Source of the DNA: Alcaligenaceae bacterium
Lineage (GTDB): Bacteria; Pseudomonadota; Gammaproteobacteria; Burkholderiales; Burkholderiaceae_B
Direction of reading: 5' to 3'
NCBI GenBank assembly: GCA_029265795.1
Contig: JAJUGV010000018.1
Coordinates: 1-40,771 of the forward strand
DNA: 40,771 bases
The notes beneath the pieces were generated by a model. It made no database searches and had not been told where the DNA came from. It worked only from the letters and a program-made list of their open reading frames with translations. Shown here piece by piece: positions 1 to 8,642 of the stretch. Position 1 is the stretch's first letter. The number at the start of each line of letters is the position of its first letter. Both the position numbers and the translations under genes were made by a program.

Positions 1-1
1 T

Positions 2-88
2 GACGATAGAGCGATCGTGCAGGGCTTTCTCGCAGCGGTATTGGGCTCCTACGCTAGGCAGACTAAAATCGACGCGCCATTGAACTGA
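2..88 (+). CDS. Possible C-terminal end of a gene entering from the left
   Basis: One plus-strand frame is open from the window edge to a TGA at 86-88 and would encode about 28 residues ending KIDAPLN. The composition (IVQGFLAAVLGSYAR) looks protein-like, and the following MFS gene begins 25 bases later. No family can be named from so short a tail. It could be chance, because the other two forward frames also close within 90 bases. Confidence 0.3.
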   Translation, partial: DDRAIVQGFLAAVLGSYARQTKIDAPLN

Positions 89-112
89 TCACCGGCCGCC
101 CCGCACCCGCTC

Positions 113-1312
113 ATGCCTGTCGACCACAATCGCTGGAAAACACTGGGCCTGATGGCGCTATCCATCACGCTCATCATGACCACCTGGTTTTCCGCCACGG
201 CGGTGGTGCATCAATTAACAACGCACCTCGCGCTCAGCGAGACCGGCAGGGTGTGGCTGACGATTTCCGTACAGATCGGCTTCGTTTGCGGTGCGCTGTC
301 ATCAGCCTTATTCGGTTGGGCTGACCGTTACAGTGGCCGGGCCTTAATACTGATAGGCGCCGTAGCGGCCGCCACGGTGAACTTGTGCATACTCTGGGTG
401 CCACAGGCCGCAGGGGTCATTGGCGCTCGGCTACTGACCGGCTTTTTCTTGGCCATCGTCTACCCGCCGGCCATGAAACTGACCTCCACCTGGTTTCAAT
501 CGCAACGCGGCTTTGCATTGGGGGTACTTATCGCCGCGATCACGGTCGGATCGGCAACTCCACATCTTGTGAACGCGTTAGGCGGCTTGGCCTGGGAAGT
601 CGTGGTGCTATGCACCTCCGCTTGCGCCGTGCTGGGCGGCCTCGTCGTTGCCGCCTTCGTCAGGGAAGGCCCCTACCCCTACCCACGTCAACCTTTTCAG
701 CCCCTGGCGGCCATTCGCGCCTTCAAGACACCTGCAGTCTTCTGGGTGACGTTGGGCTACCTGGGTCACATGTGGGAGCTCTACGCCATGTGGGCTTGGT
801 TTGCCGTTTTCTATTTCTATGTTCTAGAGCAAGCCGCCATCATTAATGCTGGTGTGCTGGCCGCATTGGCGACATTTGCGGTAATCGGCATAGGCGGGCT
901 GGGATGCCTGCTTGCAGGGCTGGCGAGCGATCATTATGGCCGCAGCACCACGGCATACTGGTCATTGGTGATATCAGGGCTGATGGCCGCCGTTATCGGC
1001 TTCGTTACCGACCATCCATTGCTGGTGCTGGGTCTGGGGCTGATATGGGGCTTGAGCATCGTCGCTGATTCGGCCCAGTTCTCCGCCCTGCTAACCGAAA
1101 CCGCGCAGGGGGAATATGTCGGGTCCATTCTTACCATCCAGCTGGCCCTTGGGTTTCTGCTCACCGTTCCCATCATCTGGCTGATTCCCTGGCTGGTGCG
1201 TGAGTTCGGCTGGGGTCCGGCGTTTCTGGTGCTTAGCTTGGGATCGTTCATTGGGGCGCAGGCCATGCGGCGCAGTCGTCGCGCAGTGGCGACGCTGCAC
1301 CGCCCCGCCTGA
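113..1312 (+). CDS. MFS transporter, function unknown
   Basis: This encodes a 399-residue, very hydrophobic protein with about 12 predicted membrane helices, the normal size for a major facilitator superfamily permease of the inner membrane. After a cytoplasmic-loop-like stretch near residues 185-205, the second half opens with the segment GHMWELYAMWAW, which I associate with a group of uncharacterised proteobacterial MFS proteins. A glycine-rich loop followed by ASDHYGRS near residue 270 resembles the MFS loop motif. The substrate cannot be read from the sequence. There is no clear Shine-Dalgarno before the ATG at 113, so translation may be coupled to an upstream gene. It converges on clpB with only three bases between the stop codons. 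Confidence 0.85.
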   Translation: MPVDHNRWKTLGLMALSITLIMTTWFSATAVVHQLTTHLALSETGRVWLTISVQIGFVCGALSSALFGWADRYSGRALILIGAVAAATVNLCILWVPQAAGVIGARLLTGFFLAIVYPPAMKLTSTWFQSQRGFALGVLIAAITVGSATPHLVNALGGLAWEVVVLCTSACAVLGGLVVAAFVREGPYPYPRQPFQPLAAIRAFKTPAVFWVTLGYLGHMWELYAMWAWFAVFYFYVLEQAAIINAGVLAALATFAVIGIGGLGCLLAGLASDHYGRSTTAYWSLVISGLMAAVIGFVTDHPLLVLGLGLIWGLSIVADSAQFSALLTETAQGEYVGSILTIQLALGFLLTVPIIWLIPWLVREFGWGPAFLVLSLGSFIGAQAMRRSRRAVATLHRPA

Positions 1313-1315
1313 CAC

Positions 1316-3907
1316 TTATTGCAGGGTTCGCTCAAAAACGAACTTGTCCTCCTGCCAATCCACCGGAACGACGTCCTTCTCGCTGAAGGTCCCATCCAGA
1401 ATCAGCTTGGCAATCGGGTTCTCGATATGCTGCTGGATCGCACGCTTCAGAGGTCTTGCACCGAACACTGGGTCGAAGCCGGTACGCGCCAACTGCGCTA
1501 CCGCCGCATCCGACACCTCCAGACGCATTTCGCGTTCTGCCAGACGCTCGGCCAAGCGCTGCAACTGAATGCGCGCAATAGCCTCGATGTGCTTGGCATC
1601 CAACGAATGGAAGACCACCACCTCGTCGATACGGTTCAGGAATTCGGGCCGGAAACTTTGCTTGAGTTCCGTCCAGATCACTTCCTTAACCACATCATAG
1701 GGTTGGCCCGCCATACTCTGGATGTGCTGGGAGCCCAGGTTGGAGGTCATGATGATCACGGTATTGCGGAAATCCACTGTACGACCCTGACCGTCGGTTA
1801 GCCTGCCGTCATCCAAGACCTGCAACAGGATGTTGAATACATCCGGATGCGCCTTTTCAATTTCGTCGAGCAGTATCACGCTATAGGGTTTGCGGCGCAC
1901 CGCTTCCGTGAGATAGCCGCCCTCTTCATAACCCACATAGCCGGGAGGCGCCCCAATCAAACGCGCCACCGAGTGCTTTTCCATGAATTCACTCATGTCT
2001 ATGCGAATCATGTGGTCCTCGGAATCAAACAGAAAGTTCGCCAGCGCCTTGGTAAGCTCCGTCTTACCCACACCGGTCGGCCCGAGGAACAGGAAAGAAC
2101 CGTAAGGACGAGCCGGATCCGACAGCCCGGCGCGCGACCGACGAATGGCGTCTGCAACAAGGCTCACGGCTTCGTTCTGGCCGACGACCCGTTTATGCAG
2201 ATAGCTTTCCATATTGAGCAGTTTTTCCCGCTCGCCTTGCATCATCTTGGCAACGGGAATCCCAGTGGCGCGTGATACGACCTCGGCAATTTCTTCCGTT
2301 CCAACCTCGGTACGCAGCAGCTTAGGACGGTCATCACTGTCACTCTGCTTGGAAGTCTCTGCGGCTTTGAGTCGGCTCTCGAGCTCAGGCAGGCGTCCAT
2401 ATTGCAACTCTGCCAACTTATCGAACTGCCCCTTGCGTTGCAATTCGGCCATCTCGGCGCGCAGGCGTTCAATTTCTTCCTTGATCGATTGTGAGCCCTG
2501 GACGGCCGCCTTCTCCGCCTTCCAGATTTCCTCATAGTCGTTGTATTCGCGCTGGAGCTTCACCAACTCGTCTTCAATGGCCTGCAAGCGGCGCTGGGAG
2601 GCTTCGTCTGTGTCCTTCTTGACCGCCTCGCGCTCGATTTTCAGTTGGATAATGCGTCGATCCAGCCTGTCCATGACTTCGGGCTTGGAATCGATTTCCA
2701 TGCGAATACGCGCAGCGGCTTCGTCGATAAGGTCGATGGCCTTATCGGGCAGGAAGCGGTCAGTAATGTAGCGATGCGACAATTCGGCCGCGGCCACAAT
2801 GGCGGGGTCGGTAATTGCCACACCGTGGTGCAGCTCATAACGTTCCTGCAAGCCCCGGAGGATCGCAATGGTGGACTCCACATCCGGCTCGCTGACCAAT
2901 ACCTTCTGAAAGCGGCGCTCCAGCGCGGCGTCCTTCTCGATGTATTTGCGATATTCGTCCAGCGTGGTGGCGCCGATGCAATGCAACTCGCCACGCGCCA
3001 GCGCAGGCTTGAGCATGTTGCCCGCGTCAATCGCGCCTTCGGCCTTACCAGCGCCGACCATCGTATGCAGCTCGTCTATAAAGACGATCGTCATGCCGTC
3101 ATCCTGAGCGAGCTCCTTAAGCACGGCTTTCAGACGCTCTTCAAATTCTCCCCGATACTTTGCACCGGCCAGCAGCGCCGCCATATCCAGGGACAGCACG
3201 CGCTTGCCCTTGAGTGTTTCCGGGACTTCATTGTTCACAATGCGCTGTGCCAACCCTTCCACAATGGCGGTCTTGCCCACACCCGGCTCGCCAATCAGTA
3301 CCGGGTTGTTTTTAGTTCGACGCTGCAGAATCTGTATGGAACGGCGGATCTCGTCATCACGGCCGATCACGGGGTCAAGCTTGCCCTGCCGCGCGCGCTC
3401 AGTGAGGTCGGTCGTATATTTTTCCAATGCTTGGCGATTCTGTTCACCGGCAGGATCCGTCACTGCATCGCCCCCTCGCACTGCTTCGATGGCAGCCTCC
3501 AGGGGTTTACGCTGCAGGCCCGCTTCACGCAGCACTCGTCCGGCTTCGCCTTTGTCATCAATCATGGCTAGCAAGAAGAGCTCGCTGGCGATGTATTCGT
3601 CACCGCGCTGCATAGCCTCTTTTTCCGTACGTGCCAGCGCGGCTTGCAAATCGCGACTGACCTGCATATTGCCTTCGGCGCCCTGCACTTGCGGATAGCG
3701 TTCAACAATCTGGTTCAGCTCTGGAATAACCCGGTTGACTGCCACACCGGCACGGGCCAACAGGCTTGCGCTGCCGCTATCCGTATCATTCAGCAACGCG
3801 AGCAACAGATGGGCGGGTTCGATATAAGGGTTGTCGTTTCGCAGGGCCAGACTTTGTGCATCGGCGACGGCCTGCTGAAACCGCGTAGTAAGTTTGTCGA
3901 ATCTCAT
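1316..3907 (-). CDS. clpB: ATP-dependent chaperone ClpB
   Basis: ClpB is the hexameric cytoplasmic disaggregase that works with DnaK to pull proteins out of heat-induced aggregates. The 863-residue product has the family's full length and domain order: Clp N-terminal repeats (about 1-145), AAA+ module 1 with Walker A GEPGVGKT (206-213) and Walker B VFIDE (275-279), a coiled-coil middle domain (about 405-525) that marks ClpB rather than ClpA or ClpC, and AAA+ module 2 with Walker A GPTGVGKT (609-616), followed by the small C-terminal domain. The ATG at 3907 follows a GGGG-containing leader. An RpoH-type promoter lies 44 to 73 bases upstream. The gene is monocistronic as far as can be seen and faces the MFS gene tail to tail. 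Confidence 0.98.
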   Translation of the reverse strand: MRFDKLTTRFQQAVADAQSLALRNDNPYIEPAHLLLALLNDTDSGSASLLARAGVAVNRVIPELNQIVERYPQVQGAEGNMQVSRDLQAALARTEKEAMQRGDEYIASELFLLAMIDDKGEAGRVLREAGLQRKPLEAAIEAVRGGDAVTDPAGEQNRQALEKYTTDLTERARQGKLDPVIGRDDEIRRSIQILQRRTKNNPVLIGEPGVGKTAIVEGLAQRIVNNEVPETLKGKRVLSLDMAALLAGAKYRGEFEERLKAVLKELAQDDGMTIVFIDELHTMVGAGKAEGAIDAGNMLKPALARGELHCIGATTLDEYRKYIEKDAALERRFQKVLVSEPDVESTIAILRGLQERYELHHGVAITDPAIVAAAELSHRYITDRFLPDKAIDLIDEAAARIRMEIDSKPEVMDRLDRRIIQLKIEREAVKKDTDEASQRRLQAIEDELVKLQREYNDYEEIWKAEKAAVQGSQSIKEEIERLRAEMAELQRKGQFDKLAELQYGRLPELESRLKAAETSKQSDSDDRPKLLRTEVGTEEIAEVVSRATGIPVAKMMQGEREKLLNMESYLHKRVVGQNEAVSLVADAIRRSRAGLSDPARPYGSFLFLGPTGVGKTELTKALANFLFDSEDHMIRIDMSEFMEKHSVARLIGAPPGYVGYEEGGYLTEAVRRKPYSVILLDEIEKAHPDVFNILLQVLDDGRLTDGQGRTVDFRNTVIIMTSNLGSQHIQSMAGQPYDVVKEVIWTELKQSFRPEFLNRIDEVVVFHSLDAKHIEAIARIQLQRLAERLAEREMRLEVSDAAVAQLARTGFDPVFGARPLKRAIQQHIENPIAKLILDGTFSEKDVVPVDWQEDKFVFERTLQ

Positions 3908-3950
3908 GGCTGTTTGTGCCCCAAGGGATATCGGTATTTATGAATAATCC

Positions 3951-3980
3951 TTATGTGTGGCCGGGACCACCGATTTCAAG
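3951..3980 (-). promoter_or_regulatory. Putative sigma-32 (heat-shock) promoter of clpB
   Basis: On the minus strand CTTGAAA (3980-3974) matches the sigma-32 -35 consensus exactly. After a 15-base spacer comes ACACATAA (3958-3951), which keeps the C-AT core of the CCCCATNT -10 element. The clpB ATG is 44 bases further on. clpB is a classic RpoH target, so position and sequence agree, although the -10 match is only partial. Confidence 0.6.
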
Positions 3981-4118
3981 TGCCCGAGTCTTGACAAAGC
4001 GCAAAATGCCGTTCCACTGACCCACCGCCGCAGTGCGGCATTCATGTTTTCCGCAGTGTTGACACAGAGTCGAAACTTGTTAAGCTGTGGGCAGCCATAT
4101 TTTGAAACAGGAGCCGGC

Positions 4119-4343
4119 ATGCGTGGAGTCATCCGCAAATGGGGAAACAGCGCAGCGATCCGCTTACCTGCCTCCATGCTCAAGAGCCTTCGGGTCGGCG
4201 TTGACGACCTGCTAGAGATGCGTGTGGAGCGAAACTGCCTGATCCTCGAACCCGTTCGAAAGCAGGAATACACCCTGACCCAATTAGTGGGCGGCATAAA
4301 GCCGGCCAACAGCCACGAAGAAATTGATTACGGCTCAATGTAG
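4119..4343 (+). CDS. mazE: MazE-type antitoxin (AbrB/SpoVT fold)
   Basis: The 74-residue product starts MRGVIRKWGNSAAIRLP, the swapped-hairpin AbrB DNA-binding signature of MazE/PemI antitoxins. The acidic, flexible C-terminus (ending around SHEEIDYG) fits the toxin-binding tail. MazE normally neutralises MazF and represses its own operon. The frame is open further upstream, but ATG 4119 is preferred: it has an ACAGGAG ribosome site 6 bases ahead, and the protein fold begins there. A TTGACA hexamer at 4059-4064 followed by a poor -10 (TAAGCT, 4081-4086) could be the promoter. The toxin gene follows 24 bases downstream. Confidence 0.88.
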   Translation: MRGVIRKWGNSAAIRLPASMLKSLRVGVDDLLEMRVERNCLILEPVRKQEYTLTQLVGGIKPANSHEEIDYGSM

Positions 4344-4367
4344 CCTTTACCTAGGGCCCTTTGCACC

Positions 4368-4706
4368 ATGAGCAAACGCTATATTCCGGAAGCTGGTGAC
4401 ATCGTCCATGTTCACTTCGAGGTTCCTCCTAGGCACAAGGGCCCCGCATACAAACCGGCGCTGATCATCAGCCCGGCGCTTTACAACAAGAAATCCGGTC
4501 TCATGGTGTGTTGTGCAATCACGTCCGAACCGAAGGGCTACCCTTTCGAAGTGGCTCTTTCCGCAATCGCCGACCATAGCGCGTTAGCCGACCAGGTAAA
4601 AAGCCTTGGATGGCCCGGCATAAAAATCAGCTTGCAAGGCCGGGCCACACCGGAAGAACTGGCCGATGTCCGTGCCAAGCTGACAGCCCTCGTGCTGCCC
4701 GGCTAA
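4368..4706 (+). CDS. mazF: MazF-type endoribonuclease toxin
   Basis: The 112-residue product aligns without gaps, over its first 60 residues, to E. coli MazF as I recall that sequence. It has the SH3-like barrel start YIPEAGDIVHVHF, the PALIISPALYN strand, the KGYPFEV block and the LADQVKSLGW segment. MazF toxins cut single-stranded mRNA at short motifs when the antitoxin is degraded. Two of the three residues usually given as catalytic differ: the position of E24 is Lys and that of R29 is Lys (YKPAL for HRPAV), while T52 is kept. Activity may therefore be weak or altered. The gene is 24 bases behind mazE on the same strand, the usual antitoxin-first order. Confidence 0.9.
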   Translation: MSKRYIPEAGDIVHVHFEVPPRHKGPAYKPALIISPALYNKKSGLMVCCAITSEPKGYPFEVALSAIADHSALADQVKSLGWPGIKISLQGRATPEELADVRAKLTALVLPG

Positions 4707-4747
4707 TCTCCCTCCCTTCCCCAAGTCGGTACAGTCTTGTATTCAGT

Positions 4748-5650
4748 ATGAGCCGTTTCAAGCAGCTCGAAAGTTTTGTCGCGGTTGCTACGCTAGGCAG
4801 CCTTTCCGCCGCTGCACGGCAAGAAGGCATTGCGCCCGCCATGATCGGGCGACGCATTAATGCGCTGGAGGCGCGGCTTGGAATCAAGCTGCTCGTACGG
4901 TCGACCCGCAGCATGTCCCTGACCTCCGAAGGCAACGCCTTCTTGGAAGAAGCGCAGCGTATTCTTCGTGAGCTGAACGATCTGGAATCCAGGATTTCAC
5001 AAGGCAGCGTGCGCCCGTCCGGCCATTTGCGCGTCACGGCGCCGGCGGGCTTCGGTCGGCGCCACGTCGCCCCACTGTTGCCGGGCTTCGCAGAATCATA
5101 TCCTGACGTCACTATCAGCTTAGACCTTAGCGACCGCTTGGTTGACCTTATTGAAGAAGGCTACGACTGTGCCATCCGCATTGGCGAATTGGAAGATTCC
5201 CGAATTGTCGGCATGCGGTTAGCGGACAATAAGCGAGTCATTGTGGCCGCTCCGGCTTATCTTCAGCGGAACGGCCGCCCCAACACTCCTGAAGATCTGA
5301 TGCAACACAATTGTCTGTCCTTCGGACAACAAGGCAACCAGGCCAAGGGATGGCTGTTACGGCAGAACGGTCAGGTTCGTGCAATACGCGTAAAGGGCAA
5401 TCTCGCCTGCAGCGATGGCTCGGTGCTACACCACTGGACTCTGGCGGGTATGGGCCTAGCATGGCGATCACTCTGGGAGGTCCAGGAAGATATCGAAGCA
5501 GGCCGTTTATTGACCGTACTCGACGAATATGCTGCACCGCCGAATGGTATATTTGCGCTCATGCCGGAGCGCAAGCACCTTCCTCAAAGGCTGAGGCTTT
5601 TTGTGGATATGCTCAAGGCGCACTACTCTTCGCCATCGTATTGGAAGTGA
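4748..5650 (+). CDS. LysR-family transcriptional regulator
   Basis: The 300-residue product has the standard LysR layout: an N-terminal winged helix-turn-helix (about residues 4-62, with SLSAAARQEGIAPAMIGRRI as the helix-turn-helix core) and a periplasmic-binding-protein-like effector domain (about 90-295). It resembles the CrgA/AaeR-like branch common in Burkholderiales. The open frame extends further upstream into mazF, but ATG 4748 gives the canonical start MSRFKQLESFVAVATLGSLS. The target cannot be read: LysR proteins often control a divergent neighbour, yet the gene upstream runs in the same direction and fnr lies 182 bases downstream, so the regulated gene may be elsewhere. Confidence 0.92.
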   Translation: MSRFKQLESFVAVATLGSLSAAARQEGIAPAMIGRRINALEARLGIKLLVRSTRSMSLTSEGNAFLEEAQRILRELNDLESRISQGSVRPSGHLRVTAPAGFGRRHVAPLLPGFAESYPDVTISLDLSDRLVDLIEEGYDCAIRIGELEDSRIVGMRLADNKRVIVAAPAYLQRNGRPNTPEDLMQHNCLSFGQQGNQAKGWLLRQNGQVRAIRVKGNLACSDGSVLHHWTLAGMGLAWRSLWEVQEDIEAGRLLTVLDEYAAPPNGIFALMPERKHLPQRLRLFVDMLKAHYSSPSYWK

Positions 5651-5760
5651 AGCTAACGCTTACCCACATCCTGCGCTAAGCCGCGCTAGTACTGGCAGTC
5701 GCTGCTACGGCCCTGCCAAGTAGGGTTTTCCCATACCACAAATTAATTATAAACACAATC

Positions 5761-5802
5761 GGGACAGATACTCGACTTTGAGATATACTTGATCTCTATC
5801 AA
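5761..5802 (+). promoter_or_regulatory. fnr promoter with a perfect FNR box over the start site
   Basis: TTGATCTCTATCAA at 5789-5802 is an exact TTGAT-N4-ATCAA FNR/ANR box. Just upstream are GGGACA (5761-5766), a 17-base spacer and TATACT (5784-5789), a good -10. Transcription would start near 5796, inside the box. A box centred on +1 should block initiation, giving negative autoregulation like that known for E. coli fnr. Confidence 0.75.
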
Positions 5803-5832
5803 ACAGCAACCCAGCGATGCTGTTCGGCCGCA

Positions 5833-6576
5833 GTGGCAACATTACGTATGCAAAAGCGAATACCCGTATCCCCCGAATCCACACGATGCTCGACTTGTAT
5901 GCTGAGCGACTTGTGCCTGCCCCTCGGCATGGCACGTAACGACGTCAGCAAACTCGATGAGCTCATTAAGGAACGTATTCGGGTACCGAAGGGCTCCGCA
6001 CTGTTTCACCTTGGTGATAAAACTGAAGCCGTCTATGGAATTCGTTCGGGTTCGCTCAAGACGCAGCTAGAAGACGCTTCAGGGCAAGTGCAGATCACTG
6101 GATTTCTGCTGCCGGGCGAAATCCTTGGCATGGATGGGCTGTTGAACAACACCCATGTATCGCATGCCATTGCGCTCGAAGACAGCGAAGTCTGTGTGAT
6201 ACGCCTCGACGAAATGGATCGCCTCTCTTTGCATTTCCCTGTCCTGCAACAGCAGTTTCGTCGGCTAATGAGCAAAGAGATCAACCGCTCACACCAGCTC
6301 GTAATGCAGCTGGGCGCCCTGCGTTCAGAGCAACGTCTGGCGGCCTTCCTGTTGAGTCTTTCCCACCGCCTGTCGGCGCTGGGCTATTCGCCTTACGAGT
6401 TCGTACTACGTATGAGTCGTGAGGAAATTGGGAATTATCTGGGGCTCACGCTCGAGACGGTCAGCCGACTATTTTCACGGTTCGCCCGCGAGGGACTGCT
6501 GCACATTCATCAGCGCGAAGTCCATATAATCGATATGCAGGCTCTAAGGACGCTGGCCGGTAACGACTGCGGCTAA
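5833..6576 (+). CDS. fnr: FNR-type oxygen-sensing transcriptional regulator
   Basis: The 247-residue product is a Crp/Fnr protein with an oxygen-labile [4Fe-4S] sensor. Cys19, Cys22 and Cys28 form the N-terminal C-X2-C-X5-C motif, and Cys121 (SEVCVI) is the expected fourth ligand. A cyclic-nucleotide-fold domain (about 35-150) and a dimer helix precede the helix-turn-helix GNYLGLTLETVSRLFSRF (200-217). Its E208, S211 and R212 are the residues that read TTGAT half-sites in FNR. Under low oxygen it should dimerise and bind the boxes found in this window. The start is uncertain: GTG 5833 is given here, and ATG 5848 in the same frame is equally plausible; neither has a clear ribosome site. It converges on the cbb3 cluster. 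Confidence 0.93.
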   Translation: MATLRMQKRIPVSPESTRCSTCMLSDLCLPLGMARNDVSKLDELIKERIRVPKGSALFHLGDKTEAVYGIRSGSLKTQLEDASGQVQITGFLLPGEILGMDGLLNNTHVSHAIALEDSEVCVIRLDEMDRLSLHFPVLQQQFRRLMSKEINRSHQLVMQLGALRSEQRLAAFLLSLSHRLSALGYSPYEFVLRMSREEIGNYLGLTLETVSRLFSRFAREGLLHIHQREVHIIDMQALRTLAGNDCG

Positions 6577-6581
6577 GGCCC

Positions 6582-6833
6582 CTAGTTTATTGGTTCACCA
6601 AATTCGTCGTATTCGGGTGCCCGCGGCGCGATGTTGAGCGTCAGTGCGCTCGAGAATGCCGCCATCACCCAGAAAAAGAAAAAGCCCAATGCATAAAACT
6701 GCATACGGCTGAGCTGGATATGCCCGAAGATCACAATGTCCAGCGGATCAATCAGCGCGAACACAAAAAATGTCATTAGCGCAGCGGCCAAAAAAGACGG
6801 CCACAATATCCACATCAATGAACGCCACTTCAT
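6582..6833 (-). CDS. Small membrane protein at the end of the cbb3 cluster
   Basis: The 83-residue product has two predicted membrane helices (about 7-28 and 45-67) and a charged tail containing APEYDEFGEP. It sits 22 bases behind ccoH with a good ribosome site (AGGAG before ATG 6833), so it is very probably the last gene of the oxidase operon. I do not recognise a named family. Its position suggests a role in cbb3 assembly or stability, which is inference from context only. It ends five bases from the fnr stop codon, so the two transcripts converge without a visible terminator. Confidence 0.8.
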   Translation of the reverse strand: MKWRSLMWILWPSFLAAALMTFFVFALIDPLDIVIFGHIQLSRMQFYALGFFFFWVMAAFSSALTLNIAPRAPEYDEFGEPIN

Positions 6834-6855
6834 ACGGTCTCCTGCCGTTGTGCGA

Positions 6856-7056
6856 TCAAGGCTGGGCCTTTACTTCGACCTGTTTGGTCACCACCAGGCC
6901 GCGCTTTACGCCGCCATCGCGGATCTCTGGGTCGTCGTGAGCGAAGGCCAGGTAGATCGTAATGGCACAGCCTACGATCGCCAGTGCCGGGCCTGCCATC
7001 AGTATCCATGGCCAAGGCTCACGATACCACGGCCGCCCGTCTTCGTTCTGTTTCAT
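6856..7056 (-). CDS. ccoH: Short FixH/CcoH-like protein (membrane anchor only)
   Basis: The 66-residue product begins with the PWYREPWPW motif of FixH/CcoH, followed by one membrane helix (about 17-39) and a KRGLVV segment that corresponds to the start of the periplasmic part. Typical FixH proteins are about 150-170 residues with a folded periplasmic domain, which is absent here. CcoH is an assembly factor that stays with cbb3 oxidase and cooperates with the copper ATPase CcoI. The gene lies 54 bases after ccoG. There is no downstream frame that would restore the missing domain, so it looks like a real short form rather than a frameshift. Confidence 0.8.
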   Translation of the reverse strand: MKQNEDGRPWYREPWPWILMAGPALAIVGCAITIYLAFAHDDPEIRDGGVKRGLVVTKQVEVKAQP

Positions 7057-7110
7057 GTTACACGCCTATTTGAAGTTTGAACAATACGATATCGGAATCT
7101 GCCGATCGCA

Positions 7111-8613
7111 TCAATTGGGCACGTAGAAGCTGGAACGCTCTACGACTTCGACTTCACGCCCACGCTCGGAGGTGGCATGCGCATGGAATTCGATATCGTG
7201 CAAACCTGGCTCTGCCTGCCCCACCGGCACACGCAACACAACGGGCACCAATCTGTTGGAGGCCGGATCCACCTTCACTACAGATGTCGTTCCGTCGGCG
7301 GTAGTAAGCGTGATATCGGGCACACCGCTGGCAGACAGCGACAGCGTCAACTCTTCTTCGGCGGTGTTGATAATCTGTAAGCGGTAGACGTTCTCGATCA
7401 TGCCGCCCGGCACCTCGCGGCCAAGAGCGCCACGATCGCGGATGACGTCGACGCGTAGAGTAGTACGCGTGGCCAACGACACAAGGAAGGCAATCAGAAT
7501 GGCGGACAGAATGCCCATATAGACCAACGTCCGGGGGCGCATAATCCGCTTGCGTACCTGTTTCTGCGTAAGCCCTTCCTTGATGGCATTGGCCGATGTA
7601 TAGCGAATCAGGCCACGGTCATAGCCCATTTTGTCCATGACGGTGTCACAGGCATCTACACAGGCACCGCAGCCGATGCACATGTACTGCATGCCTTCGC
7701 GGATGTCGATCCCCGTGGGGCACACCTGGACACACAGGCTGCAATCCACGCAGTCCCCCATGCCAGCTTCTTTATGGTCGATACGTCGGGAGCGGCCGCC
7801 ACGCGGTTCGCCGCGTACGTAGTCGTAGGTGACAACGAACGTATCCTGGTCGACCATGACGCTCTGGAATCGCGCATAGGGACACATGTACTTGCAGACC
7901 TGCTCGCGCATAAAGCCTGCATTACCCCACGTTGCGAAACCGTAGAAAAACATCCAGAACCATTGCCAGAAGCCCAAGGTTCCGGCAAACACGCCCACGA
8001 ACAATTCGCGAATAGGGGCGAAATAACCAATGAAGGTGAAGCCTGTCCACAGTGCGATCAAAACCCACAGCACATGCTTGGTGGCCTTGATACGGAATTT
8101 CTTCAAACTCCATGGGGCTTCATCTAGGCGGATACGGGCCAGACGGTCACCTTCGACCTTGCGTTCCACCCACATGAAAATTTCGGTATAGACAGTCTGC
8201 GGACAGGCGTAACCACAGAACAACCGACCGGCAAGTGCTGTAAACAGGAACAGCGAAAAGGCCGAAATTACCAGCAGGACCGTTAGATAAATAATGTCCT
8301 GCGGCCACAGCACCATGCCGAAAATGTAGAACTTTCGAGCGCCGAGATCGAACAGTACGGCCTGACGATCATTCCATTGCAGCCACGGCAGCCCGTAGAA
8401 GATGAGCTGGGTGAAATACACCAGCACAACACGCCATTTGGCGAAGTAGCCGCTGACCGAGCGCGGGTAAATCTTGCTGCGCACATCGGCCAGGGCCTTT
8501 TCAATGATAGGTGAGGAACCCCCGCCCGGCCTCGCGATCGGTTGAGGCTGCCATTGTGGCACGTCTCCCTCAGCTTCGTTTCGAGGCTTGACTGTGGGTT
8601 CCTTACTGCTCAT
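7111..8613 (-). CDS. ccoG: Cytochrome c oxidase accessory protein CcoG (FixG/RdxA)
   Basis: The 500-residue membrane ferredoxin-like protein is linked to cbb3 assembly, where CcoG acts in copper reduction and handling. The sequence has several helices in the first half, the conserved CGYACPQTVYTEIFMW segment, and two [4Fe-4S] clusters formed by CVDCSLCVQVCP and CIGCGACVDACD (about residues 265-310). A C-terminal Ig-like periplasmic domain (about 385-495) follows a last helix. It begins 29 bases after ccoP and precedes the short ccoH, the normal CcoG position in ccoNOQPGH-type clusters. Confidence 0.96.
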   Translation of the reverse strand: MSSKEPTVKPRNEAEGDVPQWQPQPIARPGGGSSPIIEKALADVRSKIYPRSVSGYFAKWRVVLVYFTQLIFYGLPWLQWNDRQAVLFDLGARKFYIFGMVLWPQDIIYLTVLLVISAFSLFLFTALAGRLFCGYACPQTVYTEIFMWVERKVEGDRLARIRLDEAPWSLKKFRIKATKHVLWVLIALWTGFTFIGYFAPIRELFVGVFAGTLGFWQWFWMFFYGFATWGNAGFMREQVCKYMCPYARFQSVMVDQDTFVVTYDYVRGEPRGGRSRRIDHKEAGMGDCVDCSLCVQVCPTGIDIREGMQYMCIGCGACVDACDTVMDKMGYDRGLIRYTSANAIKEGLTQKQVRKRIMRPRTLVYMGILSAILIAFLVSLATRTTLRVDVIRDRGALGREVPGGMIENVYRLQIINTAEEELTLSLSASGVPDITLTTADGTTSVVKVDPASNRLVPVVLRVPVGQAEPGLHDIEFHAHATSERGREVEVVERSSFYVPN

Positions 8614-8642
8614 TTTTGACGTCTACCTTCTTTGAGTGGTTT

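Noticed and set aside
2645-3571. A 308-codon open frame opposite clpB
   Set aside because: Antisense shadow inside a full-length clpB.
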